DNA from: Terriglobia bacterium
Lineage (GTDB): Bacteria; Acidobacteriota; Terriglobia; Terriglobales; Acidobacteriaceae
Assembly: GCA_020073665.1 (NCBI GenBank)
Contig: JAIQEU010000021.1
Span: 1 to 50,178, forward strand
Direction of reading: 5' to 3'
DNA: 50,178 nt
In this document: positions 49,422 to 50,178 of the stretch, one piece after another
How positions within the stretch are numbered: position 1 is the first letter of the stretch
How the letters are laid out: each line of letters starts with the position of its first letter
Position numbers and translations under genes: made by a program
Notes under the pieces: generated by a model
What the model was told of the DNA's origin: nothing
What the model saw: only the letters and a program-made list of their open reading frames with translations
Databases searched by the model: none

Positions 49422-50178
49422 ATGCAAAGATCTGATGATCGAGGCGCTCTACGGGGAACTCCGGCCCGCCGAAAGAAACCTCTTCGACACGCATCTCGGT
49501 TCCTGCCCGGACTGCGCCTCCGAGTATTCCATCATGGGCGCCACGCTCCGGGTCATGGACAAAAAACAGACGCCCGACCCGGGTCCCGAATTCTGGGACG
49601 GCTATTGGGCGAGGCTCGCGGCGCGGATGGACGCGGAGGGCGGGGCCGGCCCGGCCCGGCTCCCGCTCGCGGCCCGCGCCGTCCGCTTCTTTGCGCTCTT
49701 GCCGCGCTGGTCGTACCGGCTGGCCGCGGCTGCCGCTCTGGTCGCGGTCGGGATCCTGATCGGGCGGTCGCTTCTCTCGCCTCCCCTTACGATTTCCCAA
49801 CTTCAGATGAATCCGGCGACGTCCTCGGCCGTGCCCGTTTCAAATGACCCGGCCGTCAGGGCCCAGCAGTACATTGATCGCTCGCAGATCCTGCTCCTGG
49901 GCCTGGTCAACTTTAACCCCAAGACCGAGGACATCTATGCCCTCGACCTGCCACGGAAGAAGGAGATCTCGCGCGAAATGGTCATCCAGGCCGCGGACAT
50001 CCGGGGCGCGCTGACCGACCCCCGGCAGAAGCGGCTCCGGGAGCTCGTTTCCGACCTGCAGGTCATCATGATGCAGATCGCCAACCTTGGCGCCGGGAAA
50101 GACCTCGACGGGGTGGAAATCGTCAAGGGGGGCATCGAGCAGAAGGGGATCTTCCTCAAAATCGACCTGACCCGGATG
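49405..50178 (+). CDS. Anti-sigma factor with zinc-finger N terminus (3' end missing)
   Basis: The frame is open to the window end (258 codons, no stop). It starts at ATG 49405, 17 bases inside the sigma gene. The N-terminal zinc-finger reads NCRKCKDLMIEALYGELRPA and then HLGSCPDCASEY, the H-x3-C-x2-C motif of ZAS anti-sigma factors. A proline-rich linker and one membrane helix follow (LAAAAALVAVGILIGRSLL). The C-terminal part, with QQYIDRSQILLLGLVNFNP, EDIYALDLPRKKEISREMV and GALTDPRQKRLRELVSDLQV, is a helical extracytoplasmic region. It would hold the sigma factor at the membrane. Codon use is as for the sigma gene. Confidence 0.85.
   Translation, partial: MMNCRKCKDLMIEALYGELRPAERNLFDTHLGSCPDCASEYSIMGATLRVMDKKQTPDPGPEFWDGYWARLAARMDAEGGAGPARLPLAARAVRFFALLPRWSYRLAAAAALVAVGILIGRSLLSPPLTISQLQMNPATSSAVPVSNDPAVRAQQYIDRSQILLLGLVNFNPKTEDIYALDLPRKKEISREMVIQAADIRGALTDPRQKRLRELVSDLQVIMMQIANLGAGKDLDGVEIVKGGIEQKGIFLKIDLTRM

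Overview
The window looks like a high-GC Acidobacteriota chromosome segment, most like the Terriglobia/Koribacteraceae type. This rests on the gene content: Ser/Thr kinase-TPR fusions, a very large carboxypeptidase-regulatory TonB receptor, FG-GAP/ASPIC-UnbV proteins, TPR-fused sulfatase-like proteins, several DinB-like proteins, and many short dispersed intergenic repeats. The taxonomic call is inference. Both ends look foreign. The first ~190 bases are the 3' tail of an rpoC that reads as alphaproteobacterial. From about 48.74 kb on, an ECF sigma/anti-sigma pair uses visibly different codons. Each edge is either a chimeric assembly join or transferred DNA.

Layout. 0.2-5.1 kb: proline dehydrogenase, a periplasmic TonB-C protein, a UBP zinc finger with an overlapping CDGSH-like mini-ORF, an aldo/keto reductase and an acyl-CoA ligase. 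5.3-13.5 kb: a two-helix membrane protein, a kinase-TPR signalling protein whose start codon seems lost, thioredoxin reductase, a secreted unknown and a HAMP-PP2C (RsbU-like) phosphatase. 14.4-19.4 kb: a compact operon (small CxxC protein, NuoE-like, HydB/NuoF-like, HoxU/NuoG-N-like, glutamate-synthase-like FMN subunit) closed by a strong hairpin terminator. It predicts a soluble NAD(P)-linked flavin/Fe-S complex with an unassigned FMN catalytic subunit, and it is the best candidate for an undescribed system here.

19.5-25.2 kb (minus strand): kelch protein, membrane protein, M1 metallopeptidase, isoprenylcysteine-methyltransferase-like protein coupled to a DinB protein, and a helical unknown. 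25.5-39.7 kb: an envelope cluster. A TPR protein is translationally coupled to an FG-GAP/ASPIC-UnbV protein, followed by a 1269-residue TonB-dependent receptor, a TPR lipid/periplasm-type protein and three sulfatase-fold/TPR proteins. All three of these carry Thr, not Cys/Ser, at the nucleophile position, so they should not be read as ordinary sulfatases.

39.7-46.1 kb: two more DinB proteins, a terpene-cyclase-fold protein flanked by two 86-nt direct repeats, a less GC-rich patch with a DUF2695-like gene, an internally duplicated secreted protein, a lipoprotein, tRNA-Glu(CTC), and a DUF2089 regulator/membrane pair with an AT-rich upstream region. 46.3-48.7 kb: imuA-imuB (mutasome) genes, whose coding regions contain several of the dispersed repeats that elsewhere lie between genes; dnaE2 is not present in the window.
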